A DNA stretch of 64,000 nucleotides, taken from Acetivibrio mesophilus (GTDB taxonomy: Bacteria > Bacillota > Clostridia > Acetivibrionales > Acetivibrionaceae). Shown here piece after piece: positions 54,042 through 62,258 of this stretch. Numbering within the stretch: position 1 is the stretch's first letter; each line of letters starts with the position of its first letter. The stretch spans positions 1 through 64,000 of the forward strand of contig NZ_RLII01000014.1 of assembly GCF_004102745.1 (NCBI RefSeq), given 5' to 3'. Made by a program: the position numbers and the translations under genes. The notes under the pieces are model-generated. The model was not told where the DNA came from. It saw only the letters and a list, made by a program, of their open reading frames with translations, and did no database searches.

Positions 54042-55279
54042 TGGAGATAGAAGAAAAGGAAAGGCTTATTGCCCAGATAAGGAAGCAGATAAGTGATAGC
54101 ATCGATTTGAGAAAGGACTTCTCAGATGAAGAGATAAGGGATGTTATTACAAATGTTGTATTTGAAAGGTCCAAGGATTATTACCTCAATGTCGGGGAGA
54201 AGAAGGAAATTGCCGACGCCATTTTTAACTCCATGAGAAGGCTGGATGTTCTTCAACCCATCATTGATGACAAAAGTGTGACTGAAATAATGATAAACGG
54301 CCCGGATTCAATATTTGTTGAAAGAGACGGCAGAGTTTCCAAGTTGGATATTAGATTTGAAAATCGCCGTAAGCTTGAGGACGTAATTCAGACAATTGTG
54401 TCAAGGGTAAACAGGACAGTAAACGAGTCATCTCCGATTGTTGATGCGAGGCTGGCAGATGGCTCCCGTGTAAACGTGGTTTTGCATCCGATAGCCTTAA
54501 ACGGACCTGTTGTCACCATAAGAAAGTTTTCGGAGAAACCGATGACGGTGGAGCAGCTTATAAAATACGGTTCAATTACCGAAGAAGTTGCTGATGTACT
54601 GGAAAGGCTAGTAAAGGCCAAATATAACATATTTATCTGCGGAGGTACAGGGTCGGGAAAGACAACATTTTTGAATGCTCTTAGCAATTATATTCCCAAG
54701 GATGAGAGAATTGTTACAATAGAAGACTCGGCCGAGCTTCAGATTGTCGAGATAGAAAACATTGTCAGGATGGAAACGAGGAATGCCAATACCGAGGGAA
54801 AGGGAGAGATTACGATTAGAGATCTCATCAAAACTTCCCTTCGTATGAGGCCTGAGAGAATAATCGTCGGTGAGGTGCGTGGAAAAGAGGCATTGGACAT
54901 GCTTCAGGCGATGAATACCGGACATGACGGTTCCCTTTCCACCGGACACGCAAACTCTACAAAGGATATGCTCTCAAGGCTTGAAACCATGGTATTGAGT
55001 GGTTCCGATATGCCGTTAGAGGCCATAAGGCAGCAGATAGCTTCTGCAATAGATATAATTATTCATCTGGGAAGACTCAGGGACAAATCGAGAAGAACCC
55101 TTGAGATCACAGAGGTTGTAGGATATAAGGATGGACAGATTGTGTTAAATCCGCTTTATGAGTTTGTTGAAGAAGGAGAAACTCCGGAAAATCAGGTAAT
55201 TGGTTCTCTTATAAGGACAAAAAATGAAATGATTAACAAGCTCAAATTCAAAATGTCAGGTATATCGGACAAGTTTTAA
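54041..55279 (+). CDS. tadA: Tad/CpaF-type secretion ATPase
   Basis: 412 residues from GTG 54041, which overlaps the tadZ stop (TAGTG); GGGTGG lies 7 bases before. It has the CpaF N-terminal segment (VTEIMINGPDSIFVERDG), VNESSPIVDARLADGSRVN, Walker A CGGTGSGKTTF (about 203-213), Asp box TIEDSAELQ, RMRPERIIVGEVRGKEA and the His box STGHANS. It is the hexameric motor that extends Tad pili. The closest relatives are monoderm CpaF proteins. Translation is coupled to tadZ. Confidence 0.95.
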   Translation: MEIEEKERLIAQIRKQISDSIDLRKDFSDEEIRDVITNVVFERSKDYYLNVGEKKEIADAIFNSMRRLDVLQPIIDDKSVTEIMINGPDSIFVERDGRVSKLDIRFENRRKLEDVIQTIVSRVNRTVNESSPIVDARLADGSRVNVVLHPIALNGPVVTIRKFSEKPMTVEQLIKYGSITEEVADVLERLVKAKYNIFICGGTGSGKTTFLNALSNYIPKDERIVTIEDSAELQIVEIENIVRMETRNANTEGKGEITIRDLIKTSLRMRPERIIVGEVRGKEALDMLQAMNTGHDGSLSTGHANSTKDMLSRLETMVLSGSDMPLEAIRQQIASAIDIIIHLGRLRDKSRRTLEITEVVGYKDGQIVLNPLYEFVEEGETPENQVIGSLIRTKNEMINKLKFKMSGISDKF

Positions 55280-55305
55280 GTTTGCCGACAAGGAGGTCTT
55301 AATAA

Positions 55306-56109
55306 ATGGAGCTGGGGTTGCAAAATAAAGAATTGGAAGAAGTAAGTATCGAGCAAAGTAGCAGTTTGATTGATTATGATGTATATGTCATGAGCTTTAA
55401 AGAGACGGTTTTGTATATTCTGCTTGCGGCATCAGTGTTATTTGCTATAGGATATATTTTCTATCACAACATAATACTGGCATTGTTTCTGACGCCTTTT
55501 GCGCTTTTATATCCGAAAAGACGGACCAAAGATATAATTAAGAAGAGAAAGAATGAATTGAATTTGCAGTTCAAAGACATGCTTTATTCGCTTTCGTCTT
55601 CCCTTACTGCGGGAAGGTCGGTGGAGATGTCTTTTAAAGAAGCGCTTAAGGATTTGAGCATTTTATACCCGGATCCTGATACATATATTATTCGTGAAGT
55701 AGAGTACATAATAAGAAAACTGGAAATGAATGAAACCGTCGAAGATGTATTGGAAGACCTCGCAAGAAGGGCACATCTAGAGGATATACAGAATTTCACC
55801 GATGTTTTTAAGACCTGTAAGAGGACGGGTGGAAATCTGGTAAATGTAATAAGAAACTCAACTAACATTATCAACGACAAGATTGAGATTAAAGAGGAGA
55901 TAAACACTTTGCTGGCGGCAAAGAAGTTTGAACAGAAGATTTTATCTGTTATGCCCCTTATTATGATAATTATTCTATCTGTAACCACTGATGATTATAT
56001 GGCTCCTGTGTTCAATACAATAATCGGTAGAATAGTGATGACGTTCGCAATTATTATTATAGCTGTGGGGTACTTTATATCGAAAAAAATTATCGACATA
56101 GAGATTTGA
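55306..56109 (+). CDS. tadB: TadB-like inner-membrane platform protein
   Basis: 267 residues. Two helices lie at about 31-65 (VLYILLAASVLFAIGYIFYH and the next), then a cytoplasmic T2SSF domain (about 85-205) with LNLQFKDMLYSLSSSLTAGR, the TadB signature, and two helices at about 215-262. It forms the membrane platform on which TadA acts. AGGAGG precedes ATG 55306. The order tadA-tadB-tadC is the family standard. Confidence 0.9.
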   Translation: MELGLQNKELEEVSIEQSSSLIDYDVYVMSFKETVLYILLAASVLFAIGYIFYHNIILALFLTPFALLYPKRRTKDIIKKRKNELNLQFKDMLYSLSSSLTAGRSVEMSFKEALKDLSILYPDPDTYIIREVEYIIRKLEMNETVEDVLEDLARRAHLEDIQNFTDVFKTCKRTGGNLVNVIRNSTNIINDKIEIKEEINTLLAAKKFEQKILSVMPLIMIIILSVTTDDYMAPVFNTIIGRIVMTFAIIIIAVGYFISKKIIDIEI

Positions 56110-56122
56110 TGGTGGAGGGCGT

Positions 56123-56992
56123 ATGATTGTAGGTTTTATAGTTTTTGCTGTGATTTTTGTACTTTTTTTACTATTGTTTTTCTTGTCAAGAAACAAGTAT
56201 AACGATTATATTGAGCCTTTGGATAAGAATGAGTACAAATTAAGAAGCTTGTTACCCATAGGGCTTTTCATTCTTGATAAAGTGCAATACAAGTATACTT
56301 CCAAGTATGATAGGATACTTCATTCAAAAGTTGCTGAATTAAAGGGAGTGAAGTATTCAGTGTATTATTTGCAGATTCATCATGCCAACAAGATAGTTCT
56401 TATGCTTGTAATACTGCTTTTTTCTATTTTATTATCTGCTGCAACCCGAGATGTGGCAACTGCAGTGTTTGGAATTTTAGTAATGTTGTCCATCCCATTT
56501 TTTATGGACCGGGAGCTTACAAAGAAGGTTAATAAGAGGAGACTTAGCATACAGATTGACTTTCCCGACTTTTTAAACAAGCTTATTTTACTTGTAAATG
56601 CAGGCATGACAGTCTCAAAAGCTTGGGAGAAGTCCGTAACCGATAACGACAAGGATACTGTTTTGTATAGGGAGCTAAGAATGGTATTGGCAGATATCCG
56701 AGGTGGCAAATCAGAGACAAGTGCATTTGAGGATTTTGCCAAAAGGTGTAGAATTCCTGAAATAACCAAATTTGTATCAGCTCTTTTGCAGAACCTTAAC
56801 AAAGGAAATGCGGAGATGATATCTATATTGCGGCTTCAGGCTACAGAGTGCTGGGAAATGAGAAAGCATGCAGCAAAAAGGCTCGGGGAAGAAGCATCTT
56901 CAAAGATGTTGTTTCCAATGATGCTAATGTTTATAGCCGTGATTCTGATTGTTGCGACTCCAGCGATTTTGACACTCACTAGCAGTATGTAA
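56123..56992 (+). CDS. tadC: TadC-like inner-membrane platform protein
   Basis: 289 residues. A helix at 2-22, a helix pair at about 92-125, the T2SSF domain (about 135-250; FPDFLNKLILLVNAGMTVSKA and ISILRLQATECWEMRKHAAK), and a C-terminal helix ending in TPAILTLTSSM. It pairs with TadB in the platform. GGTGGAGGG lies before ATG 56123, and 13 bases separate it from tadB. A gap of 43 bases leads to the pilin. Confidence 0.9.
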   Translation: MIVGFIVFAVIFVLFLLLFFLSRNKYNDYIEPLDKNEYKLRSLLPIGLFILDKVQYKYTSKYDRILHSKVAELKGVKYSVYYLQIHHANKIVLMLVILLFSILLSAATRDVATAVFGILVMLSIPFFMDRELTKKVNKRRLSIQIDFPDFLNKLILLVNAGMTVSKAWEKSVTDNDKDTVLYRELRMVLADIRGGKSETSAFEDFAKRCRIPEITKFVSALLQNLNKGNAEMISILRLQATECWEMRKHAAKRLGEEASSKMLFPMMLMFIAVILIVATPAILTLTSSM

Positions 56993-57035
56993 TTTGCGGC
57001 AGTATAGGATTTATTGGTGAAAGGGGGTGAAATAA

Positions 57036-57230
57036 ATGCTAAAGTTGATAAGAAATTTTATTAAAGAAGAAGATGGTATGGGCACAGTTGAGGTAGTAAT
57101 AATTGTGGCTGTTTTGGTAGCAATTGCCCTTATCTTCAGAAGGGCCATATTCAACTTTGTGAAGAACATAATGAGTAAGATATTTGGTGAAGAACTAGAG
57201 GGTGAAGTTTTAGAGGGAGTGCCCGATTAA
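57036..57230 (+). CDS. Flp-family pilin
   Basis: 64 residues. Residues 1-14 are a short basic/acidic leader ending in EDGMG, then TVEVVIIVAVLVAIALIFR forms the hydrophobic helix. Cleavage after the Gly of EDG would leave M-G-T-V-E with Glu at position 5, the type IV/Flp rule. The C-terminus is acidic (EELEGEVLEGVPD). It is probably the major pilus subunit of this Tad system. Strong site GAAAGGGGGTG before ATG 57036. A hairpin and the repeat copy B follow, separating it from the TadE gene. Confidence 0.88.
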   Translation: MLKLIRNFIKEEDGMGTVEVVIIVAVLVAIALIFRRAIFNFVKNIMSKIFGEELEGEVLEGVPD

Positions 57231-57261
57231 ATTATGTTACAGTATTTGCTTGTTATTTAGT

Positions 57262-57318
57262 CTCTTGAAGTGAAATTAAAGAGGCTAAAGCAAAGGGACT
57301 CGATGTACCGATCTTTAA
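57262..57318 (+). repeat. Copy B of the dispersed ~55-base sequence
   Basis: ctcttgaagtgaaattaaag through gactcgatgtaccgatcttt. It matches 13768-13819 and 44374-44399. One frame reads EIKEAKAKGLDVP, parallel to the peptide in copy A. Confidence 0.5.
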
Positions 57319-57322
57319 TGTT

Positions 57323-57358
57323 ATTAGGGCATGGGCTTATGCCCTAATAGATTCTTTT
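57323..57358 (+). terminator. Hairpin after the pilin gene, possible partial terminator
   Basis: Stem attagggcat / atgccctaat, 6-base loop, followed by the T-rich agattcttttctt. It could raise pilin mRNA over the downstream genes. Confidence 0.6.
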
Positions 57359-57403
57359 CTTATTAGTACTTGTATATTATTTTTGTCTAAGAGGGCAGGT
57401 TAT

Positions 57404-58096
57404 ATGAATTGTAGAAAAAGTATCAAAAGGCTTATCAAGGATAATAGGGGGAGTTTTACGGTAGAAGCGGCTGTAATTGTTCCTACTGTCATTCTAATCA
57501 TGTTTGCATTGATACTGATTAGCGAATTCCTGTATCAAAAATCATGCATACAGGCTATTGCTGACAGAACAGTGCAGCGTGGAGCGGAAATCTGGAACTC
57601 TCCATCTAAAGACATGGTTTTTGGGCAAATCACTCTGGATAATATGGATGACGCGGATCTATATTGGAGAATATGGGAGATGAGTGATAGTAAAAAGAAA
57701 AAGGAATCTAAAATTGAAGGTTATGCAGGTTATTTATTGAAGGAATCAGCTGTTCTTGGTAAGCCCGTAGACCTGAAAATAACTGCAGTTGTAGTGGAAG
57801 ATTATATAGTATATAAAAAAATAAGGGTTAATGTGGAAGCGAAATATAAAAATCCTTTCTTGTCACTATTAAAAGTATTCGGAATAGGGAATACCATAAC
57901 AATTAAAACCCATTCGGATGCTATAATAAACGAACCGGTAGAGTTTATCAGGACTACGGATTTTGTTGTTGATGTTGTTGAGGAAGTAGATAATAAAGTA
58001 TTTGAAGGCAAGGGAGGGGAGATGGTAAAGGACGTAAGGGAAGGAATTTCCAATGTTTTCTTAAAGGTTAAGGATTTCTTGAACAATGAAAAGTAA
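57404..58096 (+). CDS. TadE-like pseudopilin
   Basis: 230 residues from ATG 57404 (GAGG 9 bases upstream; an in-frame TTG at 57383 lacks a site). The leader is basic (NCRKSIKRLIKDNRG), then SFTVEAAVIVPTVILIMFAL forms the helix. Cleavage after Gly and Glu at position 5 follow the prepilin rule for TadE/TadF. The 190-residue extracellular part is larger than in most TadE proteins and ends in a charged, helical tail (VVEEVDNKVFEGKGGEMVKD). It is a probable minor component of the pilus. Confidence 0.85.
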   Translation: MNCRKSIKRLIKDNRGSFTVEAAVIVPTVILIMFALILISEFLYQKSCIQAIADRTVQRGAEIWNSPSKDMVFGQITLDNMDDADLYWRIWEMSDSKKKKESKIEGYAGYLLKESAVLGKPVDLKITAVVVEDYIVYKKIRVNVEAKYKNPFLSLLKVFGIGNTITIKTHSDAIINEPVEFIRTTDFVVDVVEEVDNKVFEGKGGEMVKDVREGISNVFLKVKDFLNNEK

Positions 58097-58147
58097 GACT
58101 CCAATAAGAAAAATAAACATATATACTAATAATGGGGAAATGTACAA

Positions 58148-58777
58148 ATGACTTATATTTTAATGTTTAGCCTGGGAATTATCATAGGGTTTATAATTAA
58201 TCTTTCTACGGACTATGAAAAGTGCATCGATACCGACAGATTAAAGTGGTTTATCGGATATGTATACAAAAAGCCCCAATACATAGCGATAATGCTGTTG
58301 ACACCCCTTGCTTTTATGCTTGTATACCATAAATCTCAGACAAATCTTGAGGTGATTCGGTACTGTATTCTGTACATATTGCTGGAAGCATCCTCTATGA
58401 AAGATTATAGAGAAAGGCTTATATCCAATAAGCTGATTATTGCCGGAATAGTTTTGGGATTGGCTGCAGCTGCTCTGGATGCAGATTCGACGAGAATCAT
58501 ACAATCAGTAATTGCTTTTATTGCAATTGGTTTGATAATGTCCTTGGTCACATTTGCCACAAGAGGAGGAGTTGGAATGGGTGATACAAAGCTTATTGCC
58601 GTATCCAGTCTCTATATCGAACTTGTCGGCATGGTATCCGTCATGTTTTATTCTCTTGTGCTTAGCGGTATAACGGGAATAATTCTCCTTATATTAAAAA
58701 GGGCAAATTTAAAGTCCAGAATACCTTTTGCCCCTTTCTTAGCCCTCGGATTCTTAATTTACCTGCTTCTTTTATAA
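58148..58777 (+). CDS. Prepilin peptidase (A24 family, TadV/CpaA-like)
   Basis: 209 residues with about six hydrophobic segments. The two catalytic Asp motifs of A24 peptidases are present: MKDYRERLISNKLI (about 83-96) and GVGMGDTKLIAV (about 140-151, the GxGD motif). The zinc-finger N-methyltransferase domain of PilD is absent, as in TadV/CpaA. It cleaves the Flp and TadE prepilins at the membrane. ATG 58148, with GGGGAAATGTACAA upstream. It is the last gene of the Tad operon. Confidence 0.88.
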   Translation: MTYILMFSLGIIIGFIINLSTDYEKCIDTDRLKWFIGYVYKKPQYIAIMLLTPLAFMLVYHKSQTNLEVIRYCILYILLEASSMKDYRERLISNKLIIAGIVLGLAAAALDADSTRIIQSVIAFIAIGLIMSLVTFATRGGVGMGDTKLIAVSSLYIELVGMVSVMFYSLVLSGITGIILLILKRANLKSRIPFAPFLALGFLIYLLLL

Positions 58778-58803
58778 CTCCTCCATAGTCAATACGATCC
58801 ATT

Positions 58804-60381
58804 TTACGGAATTATAAAGACATATTCACTGTTGGCAAAAGTAATTTTATCGTTGTTTTTTATTTCACACTCTGTGTTGGCAGCAAGTCTTGTACCATTG
58901 ACGAATGTACCGTTTCTGGAATTCAAATCTTTGACAAAGTAACGTCCATCCTTTGATATTATCTCAGCATGTACTTTTCCAACGGCGTTATTTTGGCTTA
59001 TGTAATCCACTTGGCTTTTAAGTCTTCCTATTATAAAGTTGGGCTTGTTGATTACTATTTCTTCTGTTACTTCGCTCTTTTTTGACTGTAAGTAGGGGTA
59101 TGAATTTGATACACCTAGATAAACAGTCTCTTCCAGAGGCGATGGTGAAAGCACAGTTGTTTCATTTAAAGGGTTACGACTGTTTGCTGCATTGTTTAGA
59201 TTGAATTGTGGCTGTGAAGGTGTATTGTTTATTGGAGGAATGCTTTGCATATTTGAAACAGTGGTAAAATTTCTTTTTTCCATATTAATTTGTGTTTTAA
59301 CAACAGGCTTTTCTTTGACAGTGCAGATGCTTTCAACCTTGTTTTTTTCATTTAAGATTGTTTTCCATACAACATAGGATGCGGCACTAGCCAAGATACC
59401 AATACCCAAAATATTAATGGCCGGTTCGTTTCCTAAAGAATCCATGACTCCTGACGCTAAAAGCACAATGGATCCAATAACAATAACTGCCTGCAATATA
59501 GCGCCGATTATTATTACACTGGTTTTATACTTCATTCTAACTACGGTATTTTCGGCCATATTTACTGGCTTGGTAGGTCTGCCGGAAACAGGTGCCTGTG
59601 GGGCAGGTTTCGGCACACCGGGCTTTGGTATGCTGGATTTCGGTGCCTCCGGTTTTGGCATAGTGGCTCTGGGAATATCCGACCTTTGAACATTCGCTTT
59701 TGGTGCAGTTGACATTGGCGATACCACCGGTGGCGCAGACTGCATAGGTACATTTTGCTGTTGAATAACTGAAGGCTGCACAGCCGGATTTGGAATATCG
59801 GTTTCTTGCTTCAAATCGTTTAGCAGCTTATTAAACTCTAAAATATTAAAGGTATCTGATTTCAAAAGATTCAAAATCCTTTGAAGGAAGTTGTCGCTAT
59901 TGGTTTCATCTATATTTGCACTGTACATTATGAAGTTTGCGGTGAAATTTTTTAACTGGTCATTTACATTGTGTTCTATGTTTAATGGAAGATAGACCAG
60001 TGAAACCTCTAGAGTGTTTGGGTCTATGTAAATATAGTCTTCGTTTAAAAGGAATGATCTATCAGACAATAAATAGTCTTTGGAACTAAGTATTGTCTTT
60101 AGAATATCCTTGAATATGTTTATAAAATCATCCCTTTTTAGCTTGTTGCGCTTAAGATACTGGGATAAAGCCAATTTGGACGTTATATTATAATATAGAT
60201 TGTGTTTCGAATCCTTTTGTCTAATATCTAGGGATAAAATATTGTCGTTTGGATTGTTGGCAAGCATTTCAACCTGGTATAAAAGCACGTCTTCGCCGGC
60301 ATCAACACTAACCACAAGGAAGCTGCCTGTGGCACTACTCTCATAATTGAATTCAAATTTCTTCAAATAATCATTAGCCAT
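58804..60381 (-). CDS. DUF6382 and FHA domain membrane protein
   Basis: 525 residues. Residues 1-200 match the N-terminal domain seen in clostridial FHA proteins (ANDYLKKFEFNYES), 205-275 form a Pro-rich linker (KPEAPKSSIPKPGVPKPAPQ), 285-335 contain two membrane helices, and 425-525 are an FHA domain with FIIGRLKSQVDY, VHAEI and LNSRNGTFVNG. The phosphothreonine-binding Arg and Asn are kept, but the Ser before the His (SxxH) is Gly-Lys. It should bind a phosphorylated partner at the membrane. It is convergent with the Tad operon, a frequent neighbour of such loci. ATG 60381 on the minus strand with GAGGGGGATATT upstream. The name rests on recalled family features. Confidence 0.82.
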   Translation of the reverse strand: MANDYLKKFEFNYESSATGSFLVVSVDAGEDVLLYQVEMLANNPNDNILSLDIRQKDSKHNLYYNITSKLALSQYLKRNKLKRDDFINIFKDILKTILSSKDYLLSDRSFLLNEDYIYIDPNTLEVSLVYLPLNIEHNVNDQLKNFTANFIMYSANIDETNSDNFLQRILNLLKSDTFNILEFNKLLNDLKQETDIPNPAVQPSVIQQQNVPMQSAPPVVSPMSTAPKANVQRSDIPRATMPKPEAPKSSIPKPGVPKPAPQAPVSGRPTKPVNMAENTVVRMKYKTSVIIIGAILQAVIVIGSIVLLASGVMDSLGNEPAINILGIGILASAASYVVWKTILNEKNKVESICTVKEKPVVKTQINMEKRNFTTVSNMQSIPPINNTPSQPQFNLNNAANSRNPLNETTVLSPSPLEETVYLGVSNSYPYLQSKKSEVTEEIVINKPNFIIGRLKSQVDYISQNNAVGKVHAEIISKDGRYFVKDLNSRNGTFVNGTRLAANTECEIKNNDKITFANSEYVFIIP

Positions 60382-60562
60382 AGAATAATATCCCCCTCGT
60401 TTATCGAAAAAATATTATGATGATTATTATGTATACTTTATCTTCTGTTTACAGATTATTTTACATTTTTTATCAAAATTCAATATGCGTATACTACTAT
60501 TTTATCAGTTCATTGGGTAATTTGGCAACTATTGATTTATATTGTTAAATATTATTTGACTA

Positions 60563-60591
60563 TTGACAATTGAGCTATTGGCAATTAAAAT
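60563..60591 (+). promoter_or_regulatory. Promoter of the hisS-aspS T-box transcript
   Basis: TTGACA (60563-60568), 17 bases, TAAAAT (60586-60591). This puts the transcript start about 50 bases before the T-box stem I. The 60382-60562 segment holds only AT-rich sequence plus the leader of the FHA gene. Confidence 0.6.
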
Positions 60592-60649
60592 TAAATAATA
60601 ATTGTAAATTAGGTAATTATAAATATTGATTAGATTGTTATTAAATACT

Positions 60650-60912
60650 TATAATAGCTATGAATAGGAAAAGTAGCCAATTCTGCCTTCAGGGAGAGGG
60701 TGCCGTGACTGGAAGCACTTTCAGGAAAAGGGTTGGTGAAAGGACACCTTGGAGCTGATGGGCTGAAAGTTGATATACGATTAGGCTTATCCGTAAATTC
60801 TTGCGTTAAAGAATTATAAGTGGGCACGATATATCATATTGTTGCCTATTAGGGTGGCACCGCGGGAAAACAGCCTCTCGTCCCTGACATTTGTCAGACG
60901 GGAGGCTTTAAT
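60650..60912 (+). promoter_or_regulatory. T-box riboswitch controlling hisS-aspS
   Basis: The T-box sequence AGGGTGGCACCGCGGG is at 60851-60866. It is preceded by stem I elements (aggaaaagtag at 60666-60676, GGTTGGTG at 60731-60738, GGCTGAA at 60761-60767) and followed by a terminator (agcctctcgtccctgaca / tgtcagacgggaggct, 60872-60908) and a T-rich stretch. Uncharged tRNA binding should favour the antiterminator and raise expression of the synthetase operon. I could not fix the specifier codon: CAC (60745-60747) lies in a paired apical region, and GAT (60772-60774) lies just after the GAA. Confidence 0.92.
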
Positions 60913-60954
60913 AATATTATTTTAGTATAAAACACGAAAAACTGGAGGTTTATG

Positions 60955-62208
60955 ATGTTAACACAGGCACCTAAAGGGACAAAGGATATTTTACCGTCCG
61001 AGATTCACAAGTGGCAGTATATTGAAAAGGAAATAGCAAAGCTCTGTCATGACTTTGGCTATAAGGAAATCCGTATCCCTGTATTTGAGCATACCGAGTT
61101 ATTTCAACGAGGAGTTGGAGATACTACAGATATTGTGCAAAAGGAAATGTACACTTTTTTGGATAAGGGTCAGAGGAGTATTACATTGCGACCTGAAGGA
61201 ACTGCAGGTGTTGTAAGGAGCTATATTGAAAATGGTATGGCATCTTTGCCCCAACCTGTAAAACTATATTACAATATTACAGCATACAGGTATGAAAATG
61301 TGCAAAAAGGCCGTTATAGGGAGTTCCACCAGTTTGGGGTTGAGGCTTTTGGAGCTAATGGACCTTCAATAGATGTGGAGATAATAAGCATGTTGAGATT
61401 GTTCTTTGACAGGCTTGGGATAAACCAGGTTAGTCTTAATATAAACAGCATAGGTTGTCCTGTCTGCAGGGCCGAATACAATAAAAAGCTAACGGATTAT
61501 CTGAGGCCGAACTTAGATAAGCTGTGTGATACATGTAATACAAGGTTTGAAAGAAATCCTCTGAGAATTATTGACTGCAAGGAGGACTCTTGTAAAAAAA
61601 TTACTGCCAGTGCACCTGCCCTTATAGAAAATTTGTGCGATGATTGCAAGAACCACTTTGAAGGGCTCAAGGCAGGGCTTGAAAACCTTGGCATTGATTA
61701 TACTATTGATAAAAATATAGTAAGAGGACTCGATTACTATACCAAAACCGTATTTGAATTTGTATCGAGCAATATAGGTGCGCAGGGTACGGTATGCGGC
61801 GGAGGAAGATATGACGGATTGATTGAAGCATGCGGCGGCAAACCTACACCGGGAATAGGTTTTGCAATAGGCTTGGAAAGACTTTTGATGGTGATGGAAA
61901 ATCAGGGTATCGAAATTCCGGAACCGAAGGGTTTGGATATTTTTATCGCAGCAATAGGCGATAAGGCCAATATGTATGCGGAGAAAATGGTTTATGAATT
62001 GCGAAAAGAAGGTCTTAGCGCTCAGAAAGATTTGGTGGGAAAAAGCATTAAGGCACAGATGAAGTATGCTGACAAGCTGGGAGCAAAGTACAGCATTGTT
62101 CTGGGTGATGATGAGATTGATTCGGGCAAGGCAGTACTTAAGAATATGGAGACAGGAGACCAAAAGGAAATAAGCCTGGATACTTTGATAAGCAGGTTAA
62201 AAATGTAA
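60955..62208 (+). CDS. hisS: Histidyl-tRNA synthetase
   Basis: 417 residues from ATG 60955; ATG 60952 is equally in frame, but GGAGG (60944-60948) gives 6 bases to 60955 and only 3 to 60952. Class II motifs: APKGTKDILP at the N-terminus, LRPEGTAGVVRSYIENG (motif 2 region), YRYENVQKGRYREFHQFGVE, the histidine loops GLDYYTKTVFEF and CGGGRYDGL, and motif 3 GFAIGLERLLM. An anticodon-binding domain ends the protein. It charges tRNA-His. It is under T-box control and followed by aspS after 50 bases. Confidence 0.96.
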   Translation: MLTQAPKGTKDILPSEIHKWQYIEKEIAKLCHDFGYKEIRIPVFEHTELFQRGVGDTTDIVQKEMYTFLDKGQRSITLRPEGTAGVVRSYIENGMASLPQPVKLYYNITAYRYENVQKGRYREFHQFGVEAFGANGPSIDVEIISMLRLFFDRLGINQVSLNINSIGCPVCRAEYNKKLTDYLRPNLDKLCDTCNTRFERNPLRIIDCKEDSCKKITASAPALIENLCDDCKNHFEGLKAGLENLGIDYTIDKNIVRGLDYYTKTVFEFVSSNIGAQGTVCGGGRYDGLIEACGGKPTPGIGFAIGLERLLMVMENQGIEIPEPKGLDIFIAAIGDKANMYAEKMVYELRKEGLSAQKDLVGKSIKAQMKYADKLGAKYSIVLGDDEIDSGKAVLKNMETGDQKEISLDTLISRLKM

Positions 62209-62258
62209 TTATTTCGATTAATGTAATCAAAGCAATTTTGAAATGGAGGTATAAATAT

